Positions 25,841-38,929 of a DNA stretch of 60,000 bases are shown here, piece by piece; the first letter of the stretch is position 1, and every line of letters starts with the position of its first letter. The notes below the pieces were generated by a model that saw only the letters and a program-made list of their open reading frames with translations, ran no database searches and was not told the origin of the DNA. Origin of the DNA: Cryptomeria japonica (taxonomy: Eukaryota; Streptophyta; Pinopsida; Cupressales; Cupressaceae). Location: assembly GCF_030272615.1 (NCBI RefSeq), contig NC_081406.1, positions 458,394,072 to 458,454,071 on the forward strand. The letters are read 5' to 3'. The translations under genes were made by a program, and so were the position numbers.

Positions 25841-26189
25841 GGCATTGATGGCAATACAAATATCAATACCATTGATTGTTGTGATTGTGAATAGGAATCC
25901 TGATTTAGAATTTACCATTGTACTCTCCTTGTCTTCATCTTGTATTTAATTTGTCTTTAGCTACTAGCTGGTTGTACATCATACAATTCTGCTCACAATA
26001 ATCACATAGTTCTTCTCCTCCTTTGACAATAATGCCAAATAAAAAGTAAAATAGGCAATGTAAAACTTCATTGTGTAGCATCAACAACCTACAACTTGAT
26101 TCTCCCCCCATGGAATAACTCCACTTCTACACCAATCTTGCTGTAAAATTTTGCAAGTAGCTCCGGGATTGATGTAATCTACATCATGC

Positions 26190-29100
26190 TCAATTTACCT
26201 CATGAAGGGGTACAACCCCTAACTGACTTCTAAGATACTCAAAAGTAGTCTTAGGAAGATGTTTATTAAAGATATCTGCAAGTTGCTCCTTGGTAGAAAC
26301 ATTCTCTAAGATCACATCTTTACTTTGCACTTTTTCCCTCAAGAAATGATACTTCAATTCAATGTGCTTGGTTCGTGCATGCAAGATAGGGTTCTTTGAA
26401 ATATTTATGACACTAGTATTGTCACATAGGATCTTTACAGGTTTTCTAAACTTCATCTTGAAACCTTCCAAAATGTATTTCATCCAAATAGCCTGGGTAC
26501 AATTCATATAAGCTGCAACATACTCAGTTTCAACAATAGATTGTGAAATACAACTCTTCTTTTTACTACTCCATGAAAAAAGTCTTCCTCCAAGAAAAAA
26601 TGCTCCATCGATTGTGCTTTTCCAGTCATCAACATTACCTGCCCAGTCTGCATTTGTGTACACCTTCAAATCAAAGTTTCCTCCTTATGGATAGCATAAT
26701 CCATAGTCAACAATACCTTTCAAATATCTGAAAATCCTGTTAGTTTCTATCAAATGTGTTTCCTTTGGACTCTTCTGAAATCTTGCAACTAGACCAACTG
26801 CATGAGCTATATCCGCTCTCTTGTGAACAACATAGTGCAATTTTCCAATCATTGACCTGTGCTATTTCTCATCAACAGATGTGGCCTCATCTTCCTTAGA
26901 CAATTTACAACCTGTAACCATTGGTGTCCCAATTGGTTTATAGTCACTCATACCAAATGTCTTTAATACCTCTTTCACATACTTATACTGTGTGATGAAA
27001 ATACCACTCTTCATTTGTTGTATTTGCAAACCTATGAATTTTTTTTATCTCCCACTAGAGATATTTCAAACTCACTTTTCATTTCATTTGCAAAGTTATT
27101 GCTCATGTCATCATTTCCTCCAAATATGATATCATCTACAAACACTTCACTAACCAATATTTTATCTCCTTAAGATTTAAGATATATTTTGCTATCTTCA
27201 TTGGTTCTATGAAATCCTATCTTCATTAGGTCTGAATGAAGCCTTTCATACCATGTTCTTGGTGCTATTTTCAAACCATATAGTGCCTTGTGCAAATTAA
27301 ATACCATGTCCTTCTTGTTTGTTAAAGCATAACCATCTGGCTGCTTAATGTATACTTCCTCTTCTAGTATTCCATTCAAAAATGTTGACTTTACATCCAT
27401 CTAGTATACTCTGAATCCTTTATGAGCTGTAAAAGCTAGTATAGTTTTGACACCTTCCAGTCTGGCCACTAGTACAAAAGTCTCACCATAATCTTCTCCT
27501 TCTTCTTGTGCATAACCTTTGCAAAACAATCTAGCTTTGTTGTGAACTACAACACCATCTTCATTGAACATGTTCATGAAAACCCACTTAGTACCTATTA
27601 AATTTTTATTTACTGACCAAGGTACTAGAGTCCATGTGTTGTTCTTCTCAATTTGTTCAAGCTCCTTCTCCATAGCTTTAACCCAATAATCATCACCAAA
27701 TGCTTCCTTAGCAGTTTAGGCTCAATAGTGGAGATCATGCAGGAGTTTTCTACGATTCTTCTTCTGGTTTGCACTCCAGCATCCTTATCTCCAATAATTT
27801 ATTTAGGATTGTTATTGAGTCTCACATACCTCAGAATAAGATGATCATTATCTTTAGGTTCATCTTCATTATCATCATCTTCTTCTGAGTCTACCTGTTC
27901 TGGTTGAACTGGTACATCAAAATTTGCTTTACCAGTTTAAGGTTTTACAGGTTCTGATTCCAAAAACAAAATGAAAGGGTCTTCATCCTTTTTCTCTACA
28001 TTGGTTTCTCCTGAGACTTCAGGATACTCATCCACTCAAACATCAACACTCTCAATGATTCTTTCTGTGCGGTTGTTAAAACACTTGTAGGCCTTACTCT
28101 TGGTGGAATAAACAAGAAATATACCTTCATCACTTTTAGCCTCAAACTTGCTAATATAGTCACCTCTCTTAATAAAAAATTTGCTACCAAATATCTTAAA
28201 ATAATCAACATTAGGTGATCTACCATACCAATATTCATAAGAAGCCTTGTCCTTACCTCTTTTTACCAAAATCTCATTCATAGTGTAGACAGTTGTGCTG
28301 ACAGCTTCTCTCCAAAAAGTTTTCGCTACACCTCCTTGTATCAACATCATCCTAGCAGCTTCAACAACTAATTGGTTGTTTCTTTCTGCAATAACATTAT
28401 GTTGTGGTGTCCTTGGTAAAGAAAGTTGTCGTTTGATACCATTCTCTTCACAATATCTAGTGAATTCCTAAGAAGTGAATTCTCCGCCTTGAGTTGTCCT
28501 CAGACACTTTATCTTCTTTCCACTCTAATTTTTAGCTAAGGCCCTGAATGCCTTGAATTTACCAAATGCCTCTATTTTATCCTTCAAGAATGTGACCCAC
28601 ATCATCCTTGAGCAATCACCAGTGAAGATCATAAAATATCTATCACCTTGAATACTTTTAGTCCTTATTGGTCCACATAGGTCTGTATGAACTAAATCTA
28701 ACAGTTGCTCTGCTGAAAAAGACTTGCTCTTGAAAGTTGAGGATGTCATCTTTCCTAATTAACATTCCTTAGATAGAGCATTAACCGGTTTGTCCAATTG
28801 AGGAAAACCTCTCATTGACTTTGACTTACTCACTTTAACAATGTTATCAAAATTCAAATGACAAAATCTCCTATGCCAAAGCCAACTTTCATCTATTTTA
28901 GCAATTAAACAGTTGCTAACTTTAGGATTCAGGTGAAACAAGTTACCTTTAGTTTTCTTGCTGGTTGCAATCAGTTCACCTTTGCTATCATAGATTTTGC
29001 ACATACCATATTTAAACTCCAATGGATATCCTCTGCCATTGAGCTGGGCAACATTGAACAGATTGTGCTTTAGACCTTCAACCTAATAGACATCATCTGC

Positions 29101-29559
29101 ATTGCTCTTTCCATTAATAGAAATAGATCCCTTACCTTTAATCATGTAGGGTGAGTCATTATCAAATCTTACAACTCCACCATCAAATTCCTTCGAAGAA
29201 ATAAATTTGCTCCGATCACTGGTCATATGATGTGAACAACCACTATCAATGATCCAATCATCAGAATTATCCATACGTGAAACTAAAGATTTCTGATCAA
29301 ATAATTCTTTATTGGCTACAAACACAATGTCCTCATTAGCATCACCATTAGATTCCTCATCAGTGATACCACCATCAACTACAATAAGACAATCTCTTTT
29401 TCCTTTTCCCTTGTACTTCTTGAACTTGTCTCGCTTGTGCTCATTATCACCATTGGGACAATTATCATCTATGTGTCCAATCTTGTTGCATGCAAAACAT
29501 TTCAAAGGTAATTTACCTCTATATTTACCAGTTCCTCTGGGCAACCACTTGGCCAACAA
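26190..29559 (-). pseudogene. Copia A pol: zinc knuckle, protease, integrase, RT, RNase H
   Basis: Read downward from 29559. A CCHC knuckle (CFACNKIGHIDDNC) and the protease active site WIIDSGCSHHMT are present at 29559-29083. The GAG-pre-integrase HRRFCHLNFDN segment is at 29022-28759. Integrase retains HTDLCGP (about 28700) and the Glu in the RTPQHNVIAER segment, but the second catalytic Asp is Thr (LRTTQGGEF, about 28490). A V-shaped linker is at 28035-27674. RT spans 27673 to about 26700 with [30 protein letters not shown] and FVDDIIFGG. RNase H is 26669-26190 with YTNADWAGN, CDNTSVINISKNP and LADIFNKHLP. Stops split the frame near 28757, 28528, 27404 and 27172, and a frameshift lies in RT near 27045. 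The protein was the replication machinery; this copy cannot make it. Confidence 0.92.
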
Positions 29560-29568
29560 AGATTCAAT

Positions 29569-31335
29569 CTAAAATAAATTATCTTCATCATCGGCTTCTT
29601 TGCTGGATCTAGATTCATAACTGTGACTGACATCTCTACTTTTTCTCATAGATGGGTTAGAAACAAAAGCTTTAAATGGTGATTCAGATTTCTGAACACT
29701 ACCATCATAACCATTTAATTGAAAAGCATTAAGTTTACCAATGATGGAATCAAGGGCTACCTTGGTTTTGTCAATATATTTCAACTCCTAAATGGCTGCA
29801 ACTCAGATAGAGTAGACTGGTAGCAAGGTTCTCAATACTTTACTACCTATTGTGGCATCATCCATTTTACCACCAACACCCTTGATCTCACCAACTATCT
29901 CTTTTATCCTCTGACCATAATGTTGGATATTCTCACCTTCTTCCATCCGTATGTCATCAAAATTCCCTCTTAGACTCCTTCCTTGGCAATCTTCACATGT
30001 TCATTATCGCTATAAATCTCTTCAAGTTTCTTCCATACCTCACGTGCAGTCTCCAGACCATCAATTGTTAGGACCCAGAGGCAACTGAGAGGGGGGGGGG
30101 GGTGAATCAGTTGTCTATTAATTTCAACCCAAATATAACTTAACCAAACTTAATGCCGGTAGATAGTTTAGCAGTTAATAATAGTACTGGTAAAATTTAA
30201 TTCATGAAACAGAAAGACAAATAACATACATAACACATAACACAGTTATTTGTACATGGAAACCCTATAAGGGGAAAAACCACGGTGGGAAACCTTACCC
30301 ATAATCAGATGATACTACTACAAATAGTATGTGTGTACAAATGGGGTCTGCACATGCAGAAAGGCCAACTTCCTAGATCTCATTGCTCAATCACAAAATG
30401 GGAGTCACACTGACTACAATTGGATGGTTAAATCCAATGATAATGTACTACTCAAAATAGCATCTTCATATGCTACATTCAGTACCAATTAAGCTTTGTT
30501 TGTCTTCCTCATACCTTCCTTAAATCTTCAAATGATGTCTGCGTGTATAGCTCTACTTATATTCACATATATCTTATTACAATCCTTTTCCTTACTCCTC
30601 TACATAATCTCACAATAGAGATCTTACATATATACCAAAACCTAAGACTAGATGTGTAGGTCGACTCACTAAGATATTACAATAAAATCAATTACAAATG
30701 AACCAATATGCAATGCATCATGTCAGCTCAATACATTTACAATAGTAACAAATCATCTCCATAATGTGTCGTGCTAATCTGGAATAGATAATGCTTGTCG
30801 GTCCATAACCTAGACCTATTTGCCGGTAACAACAAATATGAAAACTTGATTGTACCAATAATCAAATCACCAAAACCAAGTGTCCAAACAATGTCTTTGA
30901 CATAACCAAGTAATCTCTAGATGATAACAGATCATCCTTAGTGCCGGTAAACAATATAACCTATAGGTTAACCAGATACCGGTGACTGTGCATAAGTCAC
31001 TGAACATGTCAGTGAACATAACCAAAGATCTCCACAAGGATAAGTGTTGACAAGTGTTTACAACAATGACAAAACCAATGCAACACATCCATAATACCAA
31101 CATGAACATCAACATATTCAGTATCAGATAAAGAACTGATAATAGCCTCTAGTGCTTGATTGTTTTCTTGTTGCTCTTCCTTCTGATCATCAATCATAAT
31201 TCCAGTAGGTGCAACATATTGAGTATTAATATGCTCCCAGTATTGATTTCCAAGACACTTGATATAAATTTTCATTCTGTTACTCAATATCCTGTACTTC
31301 TCTCTATTAAACTTTAGGCCTTCCTTCTTCATCAT
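29569..31335 (-). pseudogene. Copia A gag, interrupted by a solo LTR
   Basis: The N-terminal part, starting at 31335, reads MMKKEGLKFNREKY and ALEAIISSLSDTEYVDV, closely matching the gag start of copia C at 56710. It is broken at about 31109 by the inserted LTR 30066-31108 and resumes below 30065 with GLETAREVW, YSDNEHVK and a GGKMDDATIGSKVLRTLLP segment. It continues to 29569 with YIDKTKVALDSIIGKLNAF. A stop at 29785-29787 and others break the second half. Gag forms the particle; this copy is dead. Confidence 0.88.
30066..31108 (-). mobile_element. Solo LTR nested in copia A gag
   Basis: A 1043-bp block unrelated to gag interrupts the gag frame. It starts TGTTAGG and ends GAACA, with TGTT/AACA terminal inverted repeats. 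It has the family marks: a 12-G run (30091-30102) then TGAATCAG, and ATGGAAACCCTATAAGGGG with AAAAACCACGG at 30255-30285. Flanks are TCAAT (30061-30065) and TCAAC (31109-31113), an imperfect 5-bp target duplication explained by one C-T change. Removing the block and one flank copy leaves gag in frame. No internal domain is present, so it is a solo LTR. Confidence 0.85.
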
Positions 31336-31395
31336 GATTTACAAGATCTTTACCTCAAGTTGTTAGGATTAGACCTTAGAGGACCTAAGAACCTA

Positions 31396-31407
31396 GCTCT
31401 AATACCA
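31396..31407 (-). promoter_or_regulatory. Copia A primer-binding site (initiator Met tRNA)
   Basis: Element-strand TGGTATTAGAGC, 2 nt from the end of the sense 5' LTR. It matches the usual TGGTATCAGAGC initiator-Met-tRNA complement except for one C-to-T change. Confidence 0.85.
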
Positions 31408-31409
31408 AT

Positions 31410-32816
31410 TGATGGTATTATGAAACAACAAGGATCTGGTCAACTAATGAGGGGGGGGGGGTGAATCAATAGATAGAAAAACTGATAAAACTTGACCAAT
31501 CTCAAAATCAATCTCTCAAAGTAAACTTAGAACTATCAATGCAATATCTCTGTCAAGATAAAAACTGTCAAACTAAATTGGTTGACTGTTACAACAGATA
31601 ACAATAATCAACTTGAAACTTATAACCATTCAAATACTTTTACTGACATAAGTAAAACTTCATTTCATATTGTTGTCCGTTATCATGACTTATCAAAGTG
31701 GAATAAGTAGTAAAGAAAATCAACCATAGAAACATAACCACAAAAACATTCACCACTTGACATAATATTTTTGACGTGGAAACCCAAATGGGAAAAACCA
31801 TGGTGAGATGGAAGTCACAAGAAATTTTGAACTCTTATGAAGTTTGCCTTGTTAGGAGCCAACCCTGTTAAAGCTTTACAAAAGGTCCTTTTAAGAATTG
31901 ATCCTGTTAGGAACCACTCGGTTAAGGGATTGACTATAAGGCCTTGTTAGAAGAAATACCTTGTAAGGAGTAACCTTTGTGAAGGATTTAGAATCCAAGA
32001 TAATGGATCACCTTGTTATAGGATTTGAATAACACCAAACTTGTTAGAGTTTACCCGGTTAGGGGATTCAACTGCTATAATTTTTAGAAAGCAATAGGAG
32101 TTTTCTGATCTGTTTGAATAACACTTCACTTGCTTGTTCAAATCCTTTTCATGCTACTATCTTCCTTTACTCAAACTACAGATACATCATCCAGTTTGGC
32201 AACCACACATTCAATTCAACTTTGCCAACACACTCAAACTAAACAAATCATCGACCTTATAAACAAATCAACTAGGTCGGTAACACAACAAAAACTTAAT
32301 TCTCATAGAGATTACAAACAAGTAGGTTTAAGTATGACTGTTGGATTACATAACAATCTCTACACATCATTCAAGAAAGCCTCGACCGCTCCGTGATCAC
32401 CGCTTCATCAAACTCAATAACTCATCACCCGCTTTGCATTATATGCAATATACTTGCTCATTCCCAATACAAAAAAAATGTTACCTCAACATGCCAAAAT
32501 CACTTTGAAACTCTCTTCATACAATATGCATATGTGTCATAATCATCACCACTCGTCATCAAGTCATAAACCAATATAACCAATTCACCAAACTTTATTG
32601 GTTAGGGTTTATCAAAACAATAGGTAGGGTTTACCGATTCAACCCTCATACTTAGAAATACCAATTCACTCCACAAACTTTCCTACCAGTTACAGTTCCT
32701 TCACTTAGCTCTTCCTACCGGTTACAAAACATCATTACAATAATAACATTACCGATTAATTGATATCAATGACAACATAACATATCATTAATGCAATCTT
32801 CATGCAAATGCCAACA
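31410..32816 (-). repeat. Copia A LTR (sense 5' LTR)
   Basis: 1407 bp, TG...CA, aligned along its whole length with 24430-25828. It has an 11-G run (31451-31461), the hairpin block GTGGAAACCCAAATGGG with AAAAACCATGG at 31776-31804, and the GTTAG repeat array at about 31845-32070. Confidence 0.93.
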
Positions 32817-32821
32817 TTGAC

Positions 32822-33305
32822 TATGGAGAAATTAATGACCATAATAATTATGGTTTAGGATCTCCTTGTAAAATGAAATAAATAAAGGTACATGAGGAGG
32901 TGAAATTTTATGAATAATAGTCATAAATGTTTTTTTGTAGAAGTATGGGAAAAAGGAACAAACATGAAAGTTGTATCCATAGGATCAATATCCATAAGTG
33001 TATACATCACATAATTAGTTGTATGTTTGAATACCTATTAGTGTTCAATATTTTTAGATTGTGCATGCAATGAAATACTGTTAGCATATCTTTTTCAATT
33101 TCATTCTAGTGGAGCAACCTAACAATTTCCCTCATGATTCATACAATTCATATGAACTATATTATATTATCAATGAGACTTACAATTTTATGCTTCAATA
33201 CCACACAAGTGTATGTATGGTGTAAATTCACTCTATGAAATTTGTAGAGGGATTATTCATTATAACAATCAAATAATCCTTAAGAGGAATCCACTACATT
33301 AATAG
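32822..33305. other. Spacer between copia A and gypsy D, nothing recognised
   Basis: AT-rich DNA between the right TTGAC repeat and the gypsy D LTR. No coding potential was seen. Confidence 0.5.
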
Positions 33306-34050
33306 TGTAGACACTTAAAATTGTCCTATTTAATTAAATAATTTTTTATTTATTTAACGAATTCATTAATCCTCTTCTAAGCCTTTCCTCATTTAAATAA
33401 ATACTTTTATTTATTTAAATTTTCCTTTTTGTAAATTAAATAAATACTTATTTATTTAATTGATCCCATTTCCTCTACTAATTAAATAAATCTTTATTTA
33501 TTTAATTAATTCATTAGCCTTTTCTATCCATGACACATGTCATTCATCTCTTAATTCCTACACTACCTACCCCCTTTATCATTTTATTATTTCCTCTACC
33601 TACCCTCTAATCCTAGCTGACCATTTATCTTTACACCTCTTAATCATATCCCTCCATTTCTTACAGTGTCTTCTATATAAGAGGATGCTTCTTTCATTAT
33701 GAACCCTAATCATTCAAATTAGCTAATGAGCATTCTAATCAATCTTATGCAATCAAGCCTTTTTGCGATCAAACTATCAACCACATTTTCATTTTTTGTT
33801 GAGCTCTTGTGCATACATAAAATCTGAGAGCAAATATATCAAGCAAGATCAATGGAGATAAGAAGAATGAAAATTCAAACCCTAGTTGACATGTGATGGT
33901 ATAATCTTTTTGATTTTGTTGATTTGCATTGTCTTAAGTAATCTTCATATGTTATGGTGGATCTTTGTTGTTGTTAGGGTAGGGTTTTGTGGTTGAATTC
34001 ATTTAGTCTTTCAATATTGTTGTTCTATTATCCAGTTTTCACCATACACA
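33306..34050 (+). repeat. Gypsy D 5' LTR
   Basis: 745 bp from TGTAGACAC to CCATACACA. The upstream half holds palindromic AT blocks built from TTAATTAAATAAATA. A TATA box (TATATAA) is at 33674-33680, and ATGAACCCTAATCATT follows it. It aligns in reverse orientation with 42331-43116. Immediately after comes TTTTGGCATGCCCGGTGGGA, the likely primer-binding segment. Confidence 0.85.
33674..33680 (+). promoter_or_regulatory. TATA box of gypsy D LTR
   Basis: TATATAA, conserved in the inverted E LTR (element-strand TATATAA at 42693-42687). It is the probable promoter of the element transcript. Confidence 0.6.
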
Positions 34051-36387
34051 TTTTGGCATGCCCGGTGGGACTCTTGTCCCTTTTGCATTTAACATCTTTT
34101 GTTGTAGATTTTGTGTTTTTGAACTTCCAGATCTGACATTTTCCAATGACATTTCAACTTTTTGCATCTGCACCCTCTAAAATCATGTTTTTGTTTTTTT
34201 GTCATGTCTGCACATTCCAAAATCCCGTCTGTGTTCCCGACAACATTTTTAGTTTACAGATCACAGGTTTTCATTTCAGTCGTGTCTATGCAGTCTTTAC
34301 GGGCATCTGTGAGTTTAAATCACATCCATGCATTCCAAAATCGTGTTTGTATTCTTGACAACATTTTTATTTTCCAGATTGCAGTTTTTCATTTCAGTCG
34401 TGTTTATGCAGTATTCAGGGGTGTCTATGAGTTTAAATCAAGTTTGTGATTGGTTTAATAGAGCTTGTGTTCTCTGCATTTTTTTTGTGTTCTGCAGTTT
34501 TCAGTTCCTCACTTAGGGTTTCTATTTCATCATTTTGTCTTGCATTTAGGGTTTTAGATTTGGTTCATTTAAGCTAATATCTTGTGATCCAACAAACGAA
34601 GTGGTGCAATTTGTTTTTGGAAGCAAATCATGAATCAAAGGCCCCTATTTTTCACAAAGTGTTTTGGGATTTTGTTAAAATAAACCTAACTTGTTTGCTT
34701 GTAGGAAGGGGTAATTATTTGAAACAACCCAAATTACTAACAAATATTTGTTGCAGGGCCTTGGCATGGGTTTGATTTTGATTTTCATTGTGTGCTTTGT
34801 TTTCATAGATTAGAAAACACTTCAATTGGTGCACTAAAATTGAACCAATGTCTTTTGTGTCCTGAGCAATAGGCTCTTTGTGTTTAATCTTTAGAGGGTT
34901 TGCCTCCCCACGTGGTCACTAGGACTACTAGTGAGGAGGGAATGACCCAAGTGGTAGCGAGGCAATACCCCATCTTCTGAACCACTATAAAGAACTGTAT
35001 CCATGGTGAAATCCATGGGTAACATGTGTTGATTAGTCCACACCAATACTATGTCTCCCCATAAACCCGTTTGATCAAATTTATTTGATCAATATTAGGG
35101 CATAACCCCTATAGGCTAGGAGCCTTCTGTAATTACAGAGTTGAAAGTGTCGCATGTATGGCCACACAAGCAGATGCCCTTACTGACACCTTTTTGTTTT
35201 AGAAAGCCAAAATCCATCTAGTTGCTAGGATAGGAGGTCGGACCTCTGGAGTGGCCAACACACATATGGTTCTTAGTAGAGGTACAAAGTTCGCCACAAG
35301 GAGTTTTCATGGGGACTAGTGCTTGGCTGCCCTAGAGAAGTGAGTGTCGAGGGTGGAGCTAGTGGGGTCAAGCACCTAAGTATCCTCTTTGAATAGTGTA
35401 TCCTCAGGGGAAACCCCATGTGGGATCAACAACTATTGTCCTGGCCAACCATAAGAATTGTGCTTGTCTTATTTTAAACATTCAAACATTCAAGGCCAAC
35501 CATCAAAATATTGTGTCTTTTGTCTCTTCAAGTGTATGCAAAACATTTTTTACATCAACCAACACACTTTCTTTTGAGTCATTTTGAGTCTAAACACTTG
35601 CAAACATAGAGTCCTCATCAACATTATGTCCTCTTGTCATGAAAAAATGGTCAAAGATTCAGATTTGGTCACAACAACAACTTCAAAAATTGGAAAAATT
35701 GCAATCGGGCTTTATAAATGTGTCTGTGTCTGATAGAAATACATATGTGTACTTTAACCGCACCTGTGTAGGATAGAAACACGTTCGTGTCATCGTGCAA
35801 ACTGTATATTCACAAGATTCTCAGAATCGCGCTTGTACAATATCTAGTCAAGTTTGTCTTTAATTACCGTGTGTGTGAAGGATGCATGCACACCTGTGTT
35901 CAATATTGGGAAAAATTACAATCCAATGAACAAGGGCAATCAGTTTCAAACTTCTTGAGATTCCTAGGTTATTTCTCCAGGTTTTCATCTACCATTCAAC
36001 CTATTTCTGGGTCTCACGGAGTTCATCATTGCTTTACACCTTGAATTACACTCACATTTTTCTAAACTTGAGTCAAAAGGTCACTTGCTTGTCCCCATCT
36101 TACTTTTTCATTACAATACATACAACAACATTTTGCTAAGTGGTCCCTCATCAAGGTCTATCACCTTTGGGTCTCATTTGGTCTTACTTGGAGTCAAGGT
36201 CAACTTACTTCATCAAGAGATCTATCATCTCTTTAGAATTCACACCTACTCTACTACATACATACTTCGTCTTACAATTTGACATAGCAAATACACCTCA
36301 GATTCATTTACATTCCATCCAACTCTTGGTCTTCCATACTATTTCAATTTTCGTCTAGTCTCACACATCTTGGTCAAGACCTAGTTC
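34051..36387 (+). other. Gypsy D untranslated leader
   Basis: 2.3 kb between LTR and gag with no conserved reading frame. It starts with the likely primer-binding site (TGGCATGCCCGG, from about 34054). A 118-bp tandem duplication lies at 34214-34449. The remainder is non-coding by eye. Long leaders of this type are common in large plant gypsy elements. Confidence 0.6.
34214..34449 (+). repeat. 118-bp tandem duplication in gypsy D leader
   Basis: Units 34214-34331 and 34332-34449 both begin ATTCCAAAATC, share CAACATTTTTA and CATTTCAGTCGTGT, and end near GAGTTTAAATCA. They differ at many sites. Confidence 0.85.
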
Positions 36388-38675
36388 ATGGTTGAAACCC
36401 ATTCCCAAAAATCTAGAATGGAAGCTAAAGAGGCTCAAGACTCTGCAAATATGAGTGGCTATGAGTACGACAATCATATCTTTTTCAATTCTAACCTTAC
36501 CACATTACCTGACATGGACATCTATAGAAACATTTAGAATATTGAGAACACGGATAATACAAACAATCATGATGCACAAGATGACAATATGGATAACACT
36601 TCAGTACACTCAGCAAAGGTGGAAGATGCAATCATGGATCCTCATTTCAACAAGATGATACAAGAAATCATGAGAAGAGAGATAATATTTCCTACAAGTG
36701 ATGGCACAAAGTGGAGCTAAGATACCTCGCGATTTTGGCATGTCCCAAATAATAGAAAATTGACCTACTCAAGAAAATTAAGTCAACATGGATCAAAGGA
36801 GACCTAATAGTTGAGGTAATAGAATATCATGTCTCGTGCCTAAGTCACCATCATCCTTATTTTAAAAATCCAAGATTTCAAATACACATGGTCAAGCTTA
36901 TGATACTAAAGAAAGAACATCTCATGAACAATTCCGTCTATGCAGACCCTTATGGAAATCTTATGTGGATAAATAGATCCAACCACACACCAATACTAAG
37001 GACCAAACACAAAGACCTTGGATACCCAGAGGAATGCTCAAAATTTGGATACAAGAAAACCCCCTGTCAAATTAGGGAGCAATACACAAGAGAAAAATCA
37101 TGATATTCCTTATGACTCTATATCGGGTGGTCCCTACATTCATTATCATTATAGACCCCCTCCATATGAACATGTTTATGATCAATACCATCCATACATG
37201 CATTATCCTCCTCCTCCACCCAGTGGATCAGGCATGGGATATGGTCCAAGAATTTCGACTCCACCCAAAAACAATTTGGAACAACAGATCAAGGACTTAC
37301 AAAAGAAGATGGAGGACATCAATACACCAAAACCAACTTACACAATGAGAGATATATGTCCCTATCCATTTGATAGAAAAATTCCAATGCTTCCATTTCC
37401 TACACACTTTGTAACACCAAACTTTGAAAATTATAGATGCAAAGGGGACCCTAAGGCACATATAAGACAATATTTCATAGCTTGCATTGAGGTAGCAGCA
37501 GAAGAAACATACTTGATGAGATTGTTTCCACAAAGCTTAGGTGAACAATCTATGGAATGCTTCTCCCAACTTCCACCTAGAATTAAGTCATGGGGTGGCT
37601 TAGCAGAGGCATTTATCCAACATTTCTCATATAACATAGAGATAGATATATTCGTTGCCACTTTCTGTAATACCAAACACAAAGTTGGGGAGTCCTTTTC
37701 ATCATTCTTACAAAGATGGAGGAATTTAGCCAGCAAATGCTCTTGTGAAATTCCACAAAAACAATTGGTAGAGATGTTTACACAAAATGTCAATAGAGAA
37801 AGTGGTTATGACTTGAGGAAAGCTTGTTTGTCTACTTTTAAGGAAGTCATTGAGAGAGGCTTAGCAATTGAGAAGGTCTTAACTGAGAAAGGTATCATCA
37901 AGATATTTTTAAAAAATAAAGAAGATTTTAAAGGAAAATACAAACCACAATTTTGGAACAAGAAAAAGAAGACAATAAATGATGGCGTTGTTGATGCTAA
38001 AATAGTGAGACCAAAAACCACTCTTTTAGGACCAAGTTCTTCTACAAACAACCAAGTAAATACACAAGGACTTCAAAACCATGAGGGAAATTCACCCCAT
38101 TGGGAGAACCACTTGAGTCAGCTTTTAGGAATCTAGTAGCAAACAAGCTAATAAAAATTCCAAACAATCCTCTATATGAACCAAAATTCAAACCAAATTG
38201 GTGGAATGACAATGAGTACTTTGAATATCACAAGAGAAAGGGACATAAAATAGGAAATTGCCATCACTTGAAGAACATTATAAAGGATCTTATTCATAGA
38301 GGTGACATTGAGATTAATGGACATACATCCAATCAAGAACATGAAATGTTTAAGGAACCATTCCCTAAACATGACAAGGGAAAAGCCAAAGCCATAGATA
38401 ATCAAGCCAACTATACCAAACTATCCTATGACTATGATTCAACTGTTAACTACATTTCAATGGACAACCATGTTTCTACTATTATCGTAAAGGACAAACC
38501 ACCTAGAAGTTCTACCCAAAGAAACAAAGTTGTCCTAAAAGGAATTGTACCTTCTTCTGAATCCACCTCTGAATGTAATGTCACAACTCATCGAGGTAAG
38601 GTCACCCTACAAGGTGCTCCAGCTAAAACCACCACTTTGTCTTCGGCCAAACCTGAGTACAACCTAGTAGAATAG
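36388..38675 (+). pseudogene. Gypsy D gag
   Basis: The probable start at 36388 (MVETHSQKSRMEAKEAQDSAN) meets a TAG at 36535 and further stops. From 37018 a 372-codon frame is open, with a Pro/Tyr/His-rich region (PPPPPSGSGMGYGP), a coiled-coil-like LEQQIKDLQKKMEDINTP stretch, and the retrotransposon gag domain. That domain has YRCKGDPKAHIRQY, LMRLFPQSLGEQSMECF, QLPPRIKSWGGLAEAF, and ESFSSFLQRWRNLASK (about 37430-37740). A frameshift near 38097 moves the C-terminal part to frame 3 (38100-38675), which contains a knuckle-like YHKRKGHKIGNCHHLK segment. Gag builds the virus-like particle. The domain core is well preserved. Confidence 0.88.
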
Positions 38676-38929
38676 TTTGCGAAGACACCCGCGCTTATCT
38701 CAATCCTTGAACTATTACGTATCTCTCCTTCACATAAAGCCATACTTGACAAAGTCCTAAGAGAAACTTATGTACCCACTAATCTGAACATGGACTAGTT
38801 TCAAGCCATGGTGGGATACCTTTTCATTCTACATACCCTCACATTTACAGAATCTGATGAGGCATCTGTAACCTAGCCTTATAATGCACCTCTACATATT
38901 GAAGCCTTTATCTATAAAAAATGCATCAA

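Larger units (their letters stand above)
24430..32816 (-). mobile_element. Ty1/copia element A, both LTRs and target duplication
   Basis: A complete-length copia retrotransposon in minus orientation. Its LTRs are 24430-25828 (sense 3' LTR) and 31410-32816 (sense 5' LTR), beginning TGATGGTAT and ending CCAACA on the plus strand. The flanks are TTGAC at 24425-24429 and TTGAC at 32817-32821, a perfect 5-bp target duplication. Inside lie a primer site (31396-31407), gag, protease, integrase, RT, RNase H and a polypurine tract (25829-25840), in copia order. The LTRs differ at roughly 7% of positions over the stretch I compared by eye, so the insertion is not recent. Stops, frameshifts and a nested LTR make it inactive. 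Confidence 0.95.
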
